This document shows positions 63,696 through 64,000 of a stretch of 64,000 bases of DNA, in pieces (position 1 is the stretch's first letter; the number at the start of each line of letters is the position of its first letter). This DNA comes from a virus, in the IMG/VR virus record IMGVR_UViG_3300032282_002092, positions 1 through 64,000 of that record; one strand, written 5' to 3'. Both the position numbers and the translations under genes were made by a program. The notes beneath the pieces were generated by a model. The model saw only the letters and a list, made by a program, of their open reading frames with translations, ran no database searches and was not told the origin of the DNA.

Positions 63696-64000
63696 TTAGC
63701 GCCACCATTCCATACCGGGCAACGGGGTGCCGTGCGGCTTGGACTCCTCCTCAACGGGCTTGTTCCTGCGCAGCAGGTGCCTGAGGTGGTCCTTTGCGGC
63801 AAACACGTCTAGATCGGGCATCTTGTCATCCTCCCAGTCCCAATCGTCATTACCGATCATGCCACGAGCATTCGTGGGCTTATCGTTCTCATCATCCCAT
63901 GACGGCGTCCACACACTGCTTGCCCAAGCGGAATCAAAGTTCAGGCCGTTAGTCGGGCGGTTGCTGGGGTTTGCCCTGTTTTGAACAATCAGACCCATGT
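63696..64000 (-). CDS. AHPNMRH family protein, partial at the window end
   Basis: C-terminal 100 or so residues: GLIVQNRANPSNRPTNGLN..., PDLDVFAAKDHLRHLLRRNKPVEEESKPHG. GLIVQN and the KDHLRHLL element align with copies 1 and 2, in which that point lies near the middle of the protein. The visible ATG at 63998 is therefore probably internal, and the gene continues upstream of the window. Confidence 0.6.
   Translation of the reverse strand, partial: MGLIVQNRANPSNRPTNGLNFDSAWASSVWTPSWDDENDKPTNARGMIGNDDWDWEDDKMPDLDVFAAKDHLRHLLRRNKPVEEESKPHGTPLPGMEWWR

Overview
The window is a dense stretch of a tailed-phage genome with a contractile tail (myovirus). It carries a tail sheath, a T4 gp19-like tube, a gp25/gpJ/gpI/gpD-type baseplate, an N4-gp56-type capsid protein, an SPP1 gp6-like portal and a terminase. 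Two PGBD-carrying endolysins (GH25 and M15) point to a Gram-positive host. Several genes lack a Shine-Dalgarno and start 6-9 nt after a -10 hexamer (leaderless or nearly so), which fits an actinobacterium; the host is inferred, not proven. Almost all genes lie on the minus strand, so transcription runs from high to low coordinates. Adjacent genes overlap by 1-20 nt or abut, usually through TAATG, TGATG or ATGA junctions.

Layout by coordinate. 1-0.9 kb: small accessory genes, one Cys-rich. 0.9-5.9 kb: replication block (SNF2-type helicase, Toprim primase, DnaB-type helicase, degenerate HAD-like protein, DnaC-like AAA+ ATPase) with its own promoter. 5.86-6.24 kb: non-coding island with an intrinsic terminator, two 22-nt direct repeats and a possible tRNA-like RNA. 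6.2-8.5 kb: small regulatory or unknown genes. 8.5-25.7 kb: holin-like protein, lectin-like tail protein, baseplate, tail hydrolase, tape measure protein with an embedded M15 peptidase, a tail assembly gene with a likely +1 frameshift (CCT TGA), tube, sheath and head-tail joining genes. 25.8-34.2 kb: FN3 and Ser/Thr-rich fibres, two lysins, a glycosyltransferase, a plus-strand methyltransferase and a collagen-like fibre. 34.2-45.6 kb: connector and fibre genes, a small MSI-x-HG protein family, major capsid, scaffold-like protein and portal. 45.7-54.1 kb: mostly unknown genes, a metallophosphoesterase and the large terminase. 54.1-55.03 kb: two plus-strand leaderless genes and tRNA-Leu(UAA). 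55.04-64 kb: a run of small proteins including a ParB-like domain, two HExxH metallopeptidases, an ADP-ribosyltransferase-like protein and duplicated families of unknown function. The last gene runs off the window.

Two loci stand out. One pairs a collagen-like fibre rich in Gly-Val-Thr and Gly-Ala-Thr with an adjacent glycosyltransferase and methyltransferase, suggesting a phage-made, O-glycosylated fibre. The other (55-64 kb) reads like a disassembled set of polyvalent or ejected host-takeover domains (ParB, zincin, ART) mixed with paralogous families I cannot name.
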